Below are positions 20,891 through 30,780 of a stretch of 36,587 nt of DNA, piece after piece (the stretch's first letter is position 1; each line of letters opens with the position of its first letter). Source of the stretch: Lactifluus volemus (Eukaryota > Basidiomycota > Agaricomycetes > Russulales > Russulaceae); NCBI GenBank assembly GCA_022376515.1, contig WTXI01000344.1, positions 1 to 36,587 on the forward strand, read 5' to 3'. The position numbers and the translations under genes are program-made. Below the pieces are notes generated by a model. The model had not been told where the DNA came from. It saw nothing but the letters and a program-made list of their open reading frames with translations, and did no database searches.

Positions 20891-23111
20891 GCTGAGGAGA
20901 CGAGTGCGTTGGGTTTGAGATGAGTAAATACCAAGTCAAAATAGAAGTAATTGAAGGACATGGACATAACTTACTTAGGAAAACTGAGGAACAGTTGGCG
21001 GTAGGGTATATAACTTACGAGGCTATGCTCTTGGAGACTGCAGGGCTCAGTTGCGCTGCGCGGGAGTCACGAGATTGGCATACCGTATATGGGAACCAGG
21101 CGCCGGGCTGCGGCCCTTCGGGCACTCATCACCCCCGCTGTTCCATTTCACCCCCGTTTTGACACTGGAATCTGGTCCCTTGGGTGAACGATCATCTAAT
21201 CGCTTAGTACGGCCACCGTATGAAGGTGCTCGAATACCGTGACCAGTGATGACATACTTTTAATCCTTCCAGAACTGCCAGTCGAACCCCTGGCTCCCCC
21301 ATCCGCGTCGGAAGGCCTCGATGCAGGCTCATCGCACATCGTGAGTCCACAAAATCGCCCCAGCTCTCTGCGTTGTCCACTCCGTCCACGCCATGGCCTC
21401 GTTGCTGTGTTCCCAACAACGAGGCAGCGACCATTTCTCGATCGATTCCGGAATCCTAACGTACCCCGGATGCTATGTGTTCCCCGTGCCCCGACGGTCC
21501 TTCTTTTCTGTTCCTTCATACTTCACCCCCGGTCCCTCGCGACGCGACTGCCTCTGGCTTCTCCGCTTCGACAAGCCTCCCCAGAACCTTTGCTTCGGTC
21601 GATGCTAAAACCCAGGTCCGCTCTTTTTTTTTGCTTCTATGTTCTGAATTGCCTGTTCACTCGTCATGCAATCTCAAGTGAAGACATACTATCGCTCTCA
21701 AGAACCTTCTGTACTCAGCTTCTTGTTCGAGTTGATCGTACACGCGTCATGCGCAAGCACGCCTGGGACAACACTCACGTGAGCAACTATATATATCCCA
21801 CGCTTTTTTTTCACCCCAGTTGGTTATCTATATCAACTGATGCATCGTACATCAGAGTTTAATACCCGGTTCTAGTGTTCATCACTCTGACACTGACACA
21901 ACCCTTTTCCCGGGTATAACTTGGGCATGATCCTCGAGACATGTGTTAAGACGTTTGTCAGTGCGTCTCCCTCTTTCCAGCACTACTCTCCCTACAGCGG
22001 CTTCTATGCTCATGTTACCCAGCCTGGAGTCCTCTGGATCTAAGCACGTCCGCACGAGGGTGAGGCCGCGTGATGATTCAGTTCATGTACCTCCCCGGAG
22101 AAAAGGAATTAGCTCCGTGTGACGATTTGTGACTGTATGTCCGTAACACAGAGATTGACTCACTCTAGGTGGCAACATGGGGCGGAGGTGGAAGGCAGCG
22201 GCGAGTGGCCCACTTACGAGACACTCCCATGCTTGGTCTGCCAACTCGTGCAGTCTACTATAGTATGCCTTGGGCTGGTCCAGGAACATCGCATCTACGG
22301 TGGGAAGGTAGGTGGACTTGCCATACCAGCTGAGTGGGCCGAGGAAGTTTTGGGGAGTCACACAAGAGAATCGCCTTCTGATGAGACAAGTCGATACAGA
22401 TTTAGGGCTTCTTGATTCAAGTATCACATGAATGCAACATTTTGCAAAATATGTCCGATTCGGAATTGAACGTTTGAGGTCTGAGCTCCACCGGAAATTT
22501 CAGTGAAGTTCACCTGGGACATGGCTTTGGGCTGTCGGGTCGGAGTTATCGTAACGAGACTAGCCTAGCACGCCTTTCCACGCTAAAACACTCTATTTCT
22601 CAGGTCACCCCGGCCAGTACATACTACATACAGCAGGAAACTAGCGCGTTGTCTTATGTAGCATGTTGCGCTGTACTGTAACAGTGCAATTTTTTTATTT
22701 TAATATCCGAGTCCCTAGCTCTCAAGCGGTCGACAATCATACATCTATTCCGACCTCCCGGTCATCTTGCCCTCGAGGCGGATCCGCTCCGTTGAACTCA
22801 TTACATCCTCACATTCTAGCATATCCTTTGCCTTTTTTAGACGAGATCACACACAATTGCACGCACGCATCTCGCCACGTTTGGGAAGGCTATCGCGATC
22901 TCGTTCAAGAAGTGGTTAGCCCACCCCCCAGGCAGTGCCCCCGCTGCCATAAACTCGACCATTTCACCCCCGTTTCCCCCTCCCGAAGGACGCAGTACGT
23001 CACCGCGTGTTGAGGCAGCCTCAGAGAATGGGATCAGGCAAACATGGCGTATGCGCATGCTCTCCTTTTTATTGCTGAAGGACATACCGTAGCTACGAAT
23101 ATGAAATATAT
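20891..23111. other. Gene-poor region
   Basis: About 2.2 kb. The longest plus-strand frame (21239-21862) is low-complexity and has no domain. A minus-strand frame at 22083-22427 contains a plausible stretch (about residues 38-65) and a GTAAGT donor just after it, but no partner exon or family could be identified. The region is otherwise unannotated. Confidence 0.45.
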
Positions 23112-24550
23112 TTAATGACTCAGCCGTGATACGAATAAGCGACGCAAAGTCATTCGTAGTGGTTGTTCCCATAGCCCAGCTGCCAGTGCAATACCTTCTT
23201 GCCCGGTTTCATTCCCAACTATGAAAAGGTTGTGTAGCAAGGGGAGTACTTCTGCAACTGATTCTCCCGTGAGACTTTGTAACGCAAGTGCGATGGATGA
23301 CTCTAGCATGGCAGGTATTTCGAGACGCTGGACAGAGGGAAATATATGAAAAAGTTGGGACCACAGCATGGGATCTATTTCGGGTTCGTCTTTTTGGATC
23401 CAACGCGGCCGGTCGCACTTGATGTTGAGTGACTTGATGCGAGAGCAGAAGGCAGAATCTGACTGCATATCCGTGTTACGGAAATGATTTGCCAATCCGG
23501 CCTATTGCATTTGATACATAATGAGGGAGAAATCGAGGAATGACAAGTCATATTTGAGGGGAAAGAGATAGAGGCCCTATAACGCAGATCGAATTCCAGG
23601 GTTAAACTGGATGGCCTGGACGAGTCCAGAAGGCCGATGAGCCGGATGGTTTCGGGGATATCAGAGAGAAAATAGGTGTAAAGGCGAAATTTAGCCCAAT
23701 GGAAGAAGGTTATCTGAAAGTCATCGAGTAGAGGGGCATCGATTCTGGCCGCGAGGAGTTCTAGGTATTCGCTCATACCTTCAAATTCAAATCGAGTGAG
23801 AGCGGGGAGAACAAAACGGGGCGGCGGTGGTGAAAGTAGATCTCGGTTCACTATTTCTTTGTCTTGAAGGAAATTGGTTGGCTCGAAATCGATGATAAGG
23901 GATTCGAGCTTTGGCAGCGCAGACAGGGATGTAGCCATTTCCTCAGGTGGAATGTACCCAAGAAAAGGTATATCGAAAAGATGAAGAGATCTGAGGTCGC
24001 GTGTAGAAGAAAGGAATCGTGGCAATGACGGAAATGTGATATTCATGAGAACGAGATCTTGCAGAGACGGGGCAGATCCATTCAAGAATGTATCGGGAAG
24101 AGGCCTACTAGATGACTTTAAAGTAAGGGATTTCAATGCTGGAAACGGCTTCTGTATCACCGTGGCAATTCGTAGATCTTCCGGAATGGTCATATAAATC
24201 TGGTGTACGCGATCACGTTGTTCCAATGCAGCAACAGTATTACCCTTCCAGTCGCTGTCCCAGCCGCCGAATAGGACAGCGAGAGGAAATGGTGGCCAGA
24301 CTTCTAACGACGTCCTCACAGGTGAATTTACCGTGCAATAAAGCCGCAGATTGAGGCGAATTGGTGATTCAAGAATGGTGTATCGCCATCGTTGGCATAC
24401 ATGCACCAACTTCTGCCAATGACATGGAAACATTTTGTCTTTGTTGGGGACAACTTGATAAAACTCAAATACCACGAGGAGGACATCGTCAGGGAGAGAT
24501 CCGATTGTTACTTGTTGGAACCCCTGACCCTGGCCTGCACAATACAACAC
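23112..24550 (-). pseudogene. F-box-like/LRR gene broken by a frameshift
   Basis: The 5' frame starts at 24550 with an F-box-like segment (VTIGSLPDDVLLVVFEFY, then LVHVCQRWRYTILESPIRLNL) and follows the plan of the intact gene at 19172. Near 23450-23475 the homologous reading switches to another frame, which continues (CSRIKSLNIK, then VLPLLHNLFIVG) to a stop at 23112. No credible intron lies at the switch. The C-terminal VTVHTW-like end of the relatives is not found. At the 5' end a GTAAGG donor (about 24595) and a GTGCAG acceptor (about 24541) suggest a missing first exon, but the frame upstream has no ATG. A sequencing or assembly error could cause the frameshift; together with the missing ends, decay is more likely. 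Confidence 0.75.
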
Positions 24551-24619
24551 AACTCAGCAATAGTTATAGTTGTCCCAGATGAGCCTTACCTGGCCCTTGT
24601 TGTAACAATGACGTGGTCT

Positions 24620-25234
24620 GTTGAAGTGCAACAACATTTTTCTGTCGGAACAACGATCCATTTGCGTCAAAGGGTCACTGAACCATACTCGGATTACTTG
24701 GCCTAATTACGTAACCCGATGATGCGGGCCGGATTAGCCAGATTTCAATCATGTGATCTGCGATGTTAATCTCTTCCAAGAACGAAGTTCACGCATGTCA
24801 CTGGTCCCTCCGTGGGGGTTCAGCAACGCGAGATGTGAGGACGACAAACACGTGCTCAGCGCTCAGCGCTCACCCGCACTTCGATAGCCTTTCGCCTCGG
24901 GGTTTTCCTCAGCTGAATTATCAATATCTCTACCTATCGAATAGTCCTCTCTCGCAGGTACTTCCGCTCCTAATTTCTCTCTGCAATAGCAGTCTAAGCT
25001 AACTCCGTGTTTGCCAAGTTGAATTTTCAACTATTAGTAGTCGGCCCACACTCGACAGCTCATTAACTATCCAACTTCTCAACGAACAAGAGTTACGAGG
25101 GAACGGACAGGACATTATGGGTCATCGGAAGGGAATCAAAGACGACCGGGTACGCTTCATGACCATAGGCCGCCGCTGAAACAACCACTCACTTGGATCG
25201 AGTAGGCCCGATTTCATTCCCACCGCACGCGTGA
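24620..25234. other. Intergenic region
   Basis: About 600 bp lies between two divergent F-box pseudogenes. No domain-bearing frame or RNA gene was seen. Confidence 0.5.
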
Positions 25235-26399
25235 CCATTGGGCCTCACTGACAATGTCCTCTTCGACTTTTGTCAAATGGCTTCGTCCGAGTCCCCTCGA
25301 TGGTGGCATGCACTGGTGCACATATGGCGAATGTGGAGATACATCATGAAGAAGAAGCTATATATCTGGCCACGCTCCTTTCCTATCTTCATACGGGAAA
25401 CAGGTTTTCTACTACCCCCTCAGAGTGAAGCCAACTTTATTGCCGCACTCCGAAATCGATCTTTTTTTCAATACCAAGAACTTTGTTAGAGCGACTCTCC
25501 GAGTCCGAAGTGCTAAAGAAGCCGTATCCAGTTTTGACACATCTTCGCCTTTATTTGATTAATATTTGGAGGTCGGTACCGGTGCTTCCCGATACCTTTT
25601 GGGTGGATCTTTCCATGATCTTGTCACGGTTCGCCCCTCGAGAGGATACCCAGTACCTGTTACTTTTCACCCGAACAGCCCTATCCGCGTCGACTTAAAG
25701 TCGTTCACATTGAATTCGAATCCCCAGCTTCTCGTCCTGATCCAGCAAATGGACCTCCTTCATTCATACGCGTTGTCCTCCCCGCTCTCACTCGTTTGGT
25801 GTTCGAAGGCGCTAGGGAGTACTTTGAAGGTCTTGTGGCTCGGATCGACAATCCTGCTATTATTTACGTCTACACAACTCGGCTTGATTTTGACATTCCA
25901 CATTTCGTCCAGTTTATCGGGTCGCACGCAGATCCTCGGGCCCTTCAAGGAAACGAACCTGCGCTTTATTGATAACAACGTCATGACCTACTTTGGTCGT
26001 TTTTGGTTTCCAAGGACGCTCTATCTATCAGGATATCGTGCCATGCGCTGGATTGGCAAGTTGCACTTCTAGCTCAAATATGCGGCAAGATTTTCCAATG
26101 TAGAACGGCTTCTCATCCATACAGGGTGTCTTGAAAAGAATGTAGTGTTTTCAGATTGGGAAGACTATGTGGATAACCCCCAATGGCTGTTCCGGCTTTG
26201 CAGCACATGCGTATACCGCCTAAACTGGGTGAGATATTCCGCTGCAAGAGCTCACTGGGAAAGGCTCATGGACGCGTTGCCTATTCTGTACCATCTCTAC
26301 CTTCCATCCAGCTCTGCATCCACGCAACAAGCTATACGGCCTTTCATTTCCTCGCGCCAGCGTTCCAATCACCCCGTCACTGTCCATCTCAGGAGTTAA
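25235..26399 (+). pseudogene. Heavily decayed F-box-like/LRR pseudogene
   Basis: Pieces of the same F-box-like family as 19172 appear in order but in different frames. The F-box remnant is LTDNVLFDFCQ, then WHALVHIWRMWRYIM (from 25238). An LRR-like piece containing LPDTFW follows (about 25483-25698, frame broken). The C-terminal piece PFISSRQRSNHPVTVHL ends at 26399 and matches RQLANRPVTVH in the intact gene. Several frameshifts and stops (for example the stop at about 25487-25489) rule out function. Much of the F-box-to-LRR spacer is shortened. It is an old dead copy, oriented opposite to the pseudogene at 23112. Confidence 0.8.
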
Positions 26400-26729
26400 C
26401 CTTCATGAGTCCTCGTCAATTATCACCACTTCTCTTTTTGCTAGTAGTGTACCTGTATTTATCCACCCCTCCCAGTGATTTCCACCTGCCCGACTGAGCC
26501 GAGACGATCGGACAGTCCGCACCCCCTCAATAGTTTGATGTACGATGATGGCTCAAATATAGATCAATTTGGTTGATTTCCACAGCGAACTGTCTGAACG
26601 TGGAGGTAGCGTCGCTAAGTGACGGACTCCCGGGCCGATGTATCCAGATCCAGACACCGGCACTGGCCGCCAACCTCGCCAACCACATCGTGTTCAAAAC
26701 TCCTTTCCTCTTACCACCATCATCTCACT

Positions 26730-27797
26730 CATGCCTCCTCGCCATAAGCGTCTCTTGTCCCCTCCTGTGGACTCTGCCCCTCCCACCCCCCTCCCGCCCT
26801 TCGTGAAGCCATCCTTCGCGATCCAGACCCCCCCTCCACTCTTAACGCAATGGCTGCTTACCTCGCCGGCTCCCCCGCCGTTTTTGGCCCTGCCTTTGCT
26901 GACGATCCGGCCGCCGCGGGTGCCATCTTAAGTGATTGGCTCGGGCAACCGTTGTTTCTTCCTTCTTGCCCCCTCCTCCTCCTCCTCCTCCCCCTCCCCC
27001 TGTCTCCCCGCCTCTGGACCTCTCTGCGATCCAGAACACCCTCCAGTCGCTCTCCGTAGCGATGGCCGACCTCCAGAAAAAGGTCAATGCTCCTGCCTCT
27101 CCCCCCCCTCCCGCGAAGGCCCCACTGCTGCTAAGACTCCTGCCAAAGGCCCCCCTAAAGCCCCCTCCCCTAAGCCCTCCCCCCCTTCCTACGCGGCGAA
27201 AGCCATTGCCAAGCCCTCGTGCCCTAGCCTCGTGGTTTCCTTGGCTCCCTTCCTCCCACCTGGTGCCCCACGCCCCGACCCCAGCACGACTTGCGGAGTT
27301 CTGAACACAGACCTCGCTGCCTCCTCCCCCCCCCCAACCTCCCCTCTCTGCCGTTAAATGGATGGCGAAAGGCAACCTCGTTGTCTTTGGGGGTCCCCAT
27401 GGAACCCTCGCCACCCTTCAAGCCTCTTCCCCTCACATCTCGCGTATCCTCTCTCCTACCTTTCCCTCCCCGCCTCCTCTCCCCTCCCCGCCCCCCGCCC
27501 TAACGTCAAATGGTCACGTGTCACCGTCAATGGTGTCCCGACCGGAGTCTCTCCCTCTTCTGGTGCCGCGTCACCGACGAGTGTCACCGGGCCCTTGTTG
27601 CCCTTAACCCTGCTTACGCCTCCCTCCCGATCACCCTTCGCCCTTCTTGGGTCCGCTCTCCCTCCTCTTACTCTGCCGGCGCCGTCTCCTCCCTCGTGTT
27701 TGCCTTCGAGGATCCCGACGGTTCTAGCCTCAAGACCCTGCTTTCCTGTTACGGTTATGCGGGCCGCCCGGCCCATTTCTTACTGTTTTCCGTCTGA
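26730..27797 (+). pseudogene. Degenerate LINE (Tad-like) ORF1 fragment
   Basis: Coding pieces lie in order across all three frames. They are a Pro-rich N-terminus starting MPPRHKR (26730), a coiled segment (IQNTLQSLSVAMADLQKKV, about 27030-27090), PPSYAAKA, then KWMAKGNLVVFGGP (about 27358), VKWSRVTVNGVPTGVS (about 27507) and CHRALVALNPAYASLPIT with SSLVFAFEDPDGS (about 27580-27720). I recognise these as the ORF1/gag-like protein of basidiomycete non-LTR retrotransposons; it would bind the element RNA. At least three frameshifts separate the pieces. No endonuclease or reverse transcriptase follows, because a gypsy LTR region begins close after 27,800. This is a dead fragment, probably cut by the later LTR element. 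Confidence 0.7.
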
Positions 27798-27892
27798 TTT
27801 TCGACTTGTGTTGTGACCCAGGATCCCTTTCCTTGGCCAGCCCCTTCTGTTCCGCTTCTGGGGGCTGTGCATCGCCGCTTTGGACGTGTATT

Positions 27893-27991
27893 TGACTCAG
27901 GGATCATGACTCAAATCTTGAGTCAGCGTTCTTGACTCAGATCTTGAGTCAGACGCACTGAGTCAGTTCTTGAGTCATCAGAACTGACTCA
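27893..27991. promoter_or_regulatory. Cluster of eight TGA(C/G)TCA sites in gypsy U3
   Basis: Perfect TGACTCA/TGAGTCA heptamers are at 27893, 27907, 27919, 27933, 27945, 27959, 27971 and 27985, with a near match (TTAGTCA) just after. This heptamer is the established site for Gcn4/AP-1-type bZIP factors. The cluster lies about 75-175 bp upstream of the TATA-like box, as an upstream activating array would. Confidence 0.7.
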
Positions 27992-28066
27992 GGTCCTTAG
28001 TCAATAGTCTTGACTTCGCTACTGTACTGTGACCTTTGTAGGATAGTCGGCTGGCCCTCTGTACGC

Positions 28067-28073
28067 ATAAATA
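28067..28073 (+). promoter_or_regulatory. TATA-like box of gypsy LTR
   Basis: ATAAATA in the context CGCATAAATAGGG is followed by GC-rich then CT-rich DNA, typical of a retrotransposon LTR core promoter. Transcription would start some tens of bases downstream, by inference. Confidence 0.55.
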
Positions 28074-28292
28074 GGGCCCTGTAGATGAGCTAAAGCCCCA
28101 GCTTCAGCTTCGTCTAGAATCGCAGTTCATTGTTCTCGCTCACACTCGCATCGCATCTTCCTCCTCTCTTCTTGTGAATCCCCTCTTCGTACCTTGATCC
28201 AGGTACTCCGCGCCACGATCAGACATCTGTGAATTGTTCCATTTCCGTGTAACAAATCCCCAGACGCCTGAACCCTAATACGAACGCGCTGC

Positions 28293-28859
28293 GAGAAGTA
28301 GTCCCCACTTCTCACCCCGCGTCCGCCCTCGAACCTTAGTTCAACCTCTCACGAGTGTCCTTGGAAGGCGAGCATCTCTTGCATTCCAATTACACTCGCG
28401 CCCGTGTTGCGGTTGAACCTACACATCGTCTTTCATCCATCTGCCACCGTCTATCCTTTTTAGGAACGGTAACTCCGACCATCGCGTGCGCCGGCCCGTA
28501 CTAACCGCCTCACGCGATACGAACCCCCGAGAGTTCGCACAGTCAAGTCTACTCCTCTGGGACCTTGCCTGCGCGTGCTAGAATCGACTATTTGTGTTGC
28601 TAGTCTTGTCTGACTCGCCACAGCAAATAGCCAACCAGAACGAAGCTCACTTCGAGCCACGGTCCCTGCGAACCGTGACATAAGCTGAAGCTCCTCCCTC
28701 CACTTCTTCGTCACAAGAAGTGTACCCCGAACGAACCAAACCGTTGCCCACTTTCTTTTCAGGCCGAGAAAGTGTGTGCCAGAGTGCACAGAAATTCTTC
28801 GTTCCTCTTGCTAGAGTGAACAACTTATAGGCTACTGAGACCGCTCCTCTTGCGAAGAG
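28293..28859 (+). other. Gypsy leader packed with short hairpins
   Basis: There is no gene in this stretch before gag. Perfect inverted repeats follow one another. Examples (stem length): 28293-28313 (7), 28520-28537 (5), 28586-28605 (5), 28641-28654 (5), 28658-28677 (6), 28701-28722 (8), 28749-28774 (8), 28775-28790 (5) and 28847-28859 (5). Another at 28446-28470 has a split stem. The region should be transcribed as the 5' leader of the element RNA. Confidence 0.6.
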
Positions 28860-28866
28860 TGGGCGA

Positions 28867-30780
28867 TTGATCGACAAAACGGCTTCCATAACTGTTGGTT
28901 GGACCTCAGAGAAGGGGAAGCTCAGCAGAGTCGAAACCAGAGACGCACCAGACCTCCCAGACCACGTAGTTGGGCACGCCTTTTGGATAGAACGTCAAGA
29001 AAACCCCAAGCAAAGTGCCTATTGGGCTTTTGACAAAGGAGAGCCACACGGACCCATCGAGTTTATCAACCAGAAGTGGTATCACGTCGAGTGGTTCGAT
29101 AAACAACAGACCTACGCGACGGAGATAGGGAGATACATCACAAACGACGACATTGCACGATTTGAACTCGGCTGGTGGAAACCAAGTGATCCACAGCACC
29201 CAGACTACCCAGTACACGCGCTGTCCTTGACACCGGCAGGCTCAGGATCTGGAAGTACCCCAGAGCGACCCGAAGCACTTTCACCTAGTGGACAGTTATT
29301 TGAACCGGTCTATCAAGCCGCACAACCCCCTTTAACCAGTGTTCCCCCAGGAATTCATCAGCAGCTTGAACCAACCTCGACGTTGCAAGTGCCCCCAGTA
29401 CAAAAAACAAATGGACTCACCATACTCCGACGTCAGTGTGTCAATGGTGACAGACCCAACCAGTGGAATGTTGGTGGATCCCACCATGTTTCCAACCGCC
29501 CTCTCCCCCTCTCCACAACCTCATCCTAGTGTGCCTAGTGGTAGTGCGTTCATCAGGTCTGCTGCAGTCAGCACTGCCGTTACCGCACCAACATCACTAG
29601 CAGGCATCACAGGATTCAGCTCCTCTGGGCAACCTGGAGGAGGACCTCCGGCTGGGGCACAGCTGGGAGGAAGTGGAGGCGGTGGTGGAGGCGGCGGTGG
29701 AGGTGGAGGCGGGGGAGGAGGCGGAGGAGGGGCTCCCCCTCCGGGAGGACAAGCAGCAGGTGGTCAACCACACCAGTCTTCAGCCCTCTATGGCACGATC
29801 CCTGAAATTTTCAATGGGGATCGTGACGACCTCGCACGTTTCCGCCGCGCCTTCTCAGTCTTTTGGGAAATGAACCGGGACCATCCCTCCATAAGCAACC
29901 CTTATCTGCGGGTCCTCACCTGTATAGGAAGGATCCGAGGCAAGGCAGTTGACCAGTGGGTTGATGGAATCATCCAGCCTCTCATGAATGGAGTGGCGAT
30001 GTGGCGACAGCATCCACACCACCTCCTAGCCACTGATCCCAACGATGAAATGGTTTGGGCGAACTTCGACAACGCATTCAGAACACAGTTCGAAAACACT
30101 GTGGCCAGAGAGGAGGCGTTGGGAAGACTGCTCACCCTGGAGATGCAGGGGGAGGACCTCAAAACGTACATCAACGACTTCAACACACTAATCGCTCTCG
30201 CCAAGTGGGGTCCAAACGAGCAAGGAACCCTCCTTCGGTTCAAGGATGGGCTGAAGCGAGCCCTCCGCGAAAAGATCATTGATTTTGAACCCACCTTGCC
30301 TGACACTCTAGCGGGATGGCAGGCAGCGGCCCTGAGGCGCCAAGGGAGGTGGATCGAAGCCAGAGCCACCTCTGGAGACAGGCCAGGCCAGGACTTCCGC
30401 CGACGCCTTGCTGCGGCCTTGGGGAGGTACCAGCCAGGCAGACAAGCGAAGCCACGGCCCTCAGACGCCATGGACGTGGACGCCATTCGCACAGGGGGGC
30501 CTACCCCTGAAGAAAAAAAGAGGCTACGCGCGGAAGGACGATGTTTCTTCTGCCGCCGGCAGGGCCACATGAGTAGCTCATGCCCTGAGAAGAAAAAGGG
30601 GCAGCACAAGGACAGCAAGCCTGCACAGCGCCCTGCCGCAGTGCGGGCTGTCGAAGAAGAAAGAAGGAAATCACCCGCGACCAGCTTATGGACGGACTTA
30701 TGAAGTTGTCTGACGACGACAAGGAACGCTTTATCAAGGATATGGTTGACTCCACCGACTCTGCGCCCCAGGATTTTTGA
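28867..30780 (+). pseudogene. Gypsy gag, frameshifted
   Basis: This is the structural capsid/nucleocapsid protein of the gypsy element. The first open frame (28867 to about 29400) has no ATG anywhere; it opens at TTG. The capsid-bearing frame covers about 29400-30660 and holds a long polyglycine tract (about 29664-29739), a retrotransposon gag domain (GTIPEIFNGDRDDLARFRRAF to about 30300) and a CCHC zinc knuckle (CFFC-RRQGH-MSSSC, about 30541-30582). The last part, DQLMDGLMKLSDDDKERFI, is in a third reading to a stop at 30778-30780. The two switches lie near an A6 run (29402-29407) and in an A/G-rich stretch (30645-30669), typical places for indels. As it stands the gene cannot make one protein. 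Confidence 0.8.

Noticed and set aside
21239..21862. 207-codon plus-strand frame
   Set aside because: It passes through T-runs and pyrimidine-rich DNA, and no domain or convincing splicing was found.
22083..22427. 114-codon minus-strand frame with a GTAAGT donor
   Set aside because: One segment looks protein-like, but no partner exon or family could be named.
22663..23013. 116-codon plus-strand frame
   Set aside because: It starts in T-rich DNA and has no domain; probably chance.
26842..27414. 190-codon Gly/Arg-rich minus-strand frame
   Set aside because: It is the complement of the Pro-rich LINE ORF1 region; low complexity explains its length.
27224..27436. Short minus-strand frames opposite the LINE fragment
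   Set aside because: Shadows of the degenerate plus-strand coding pieces.
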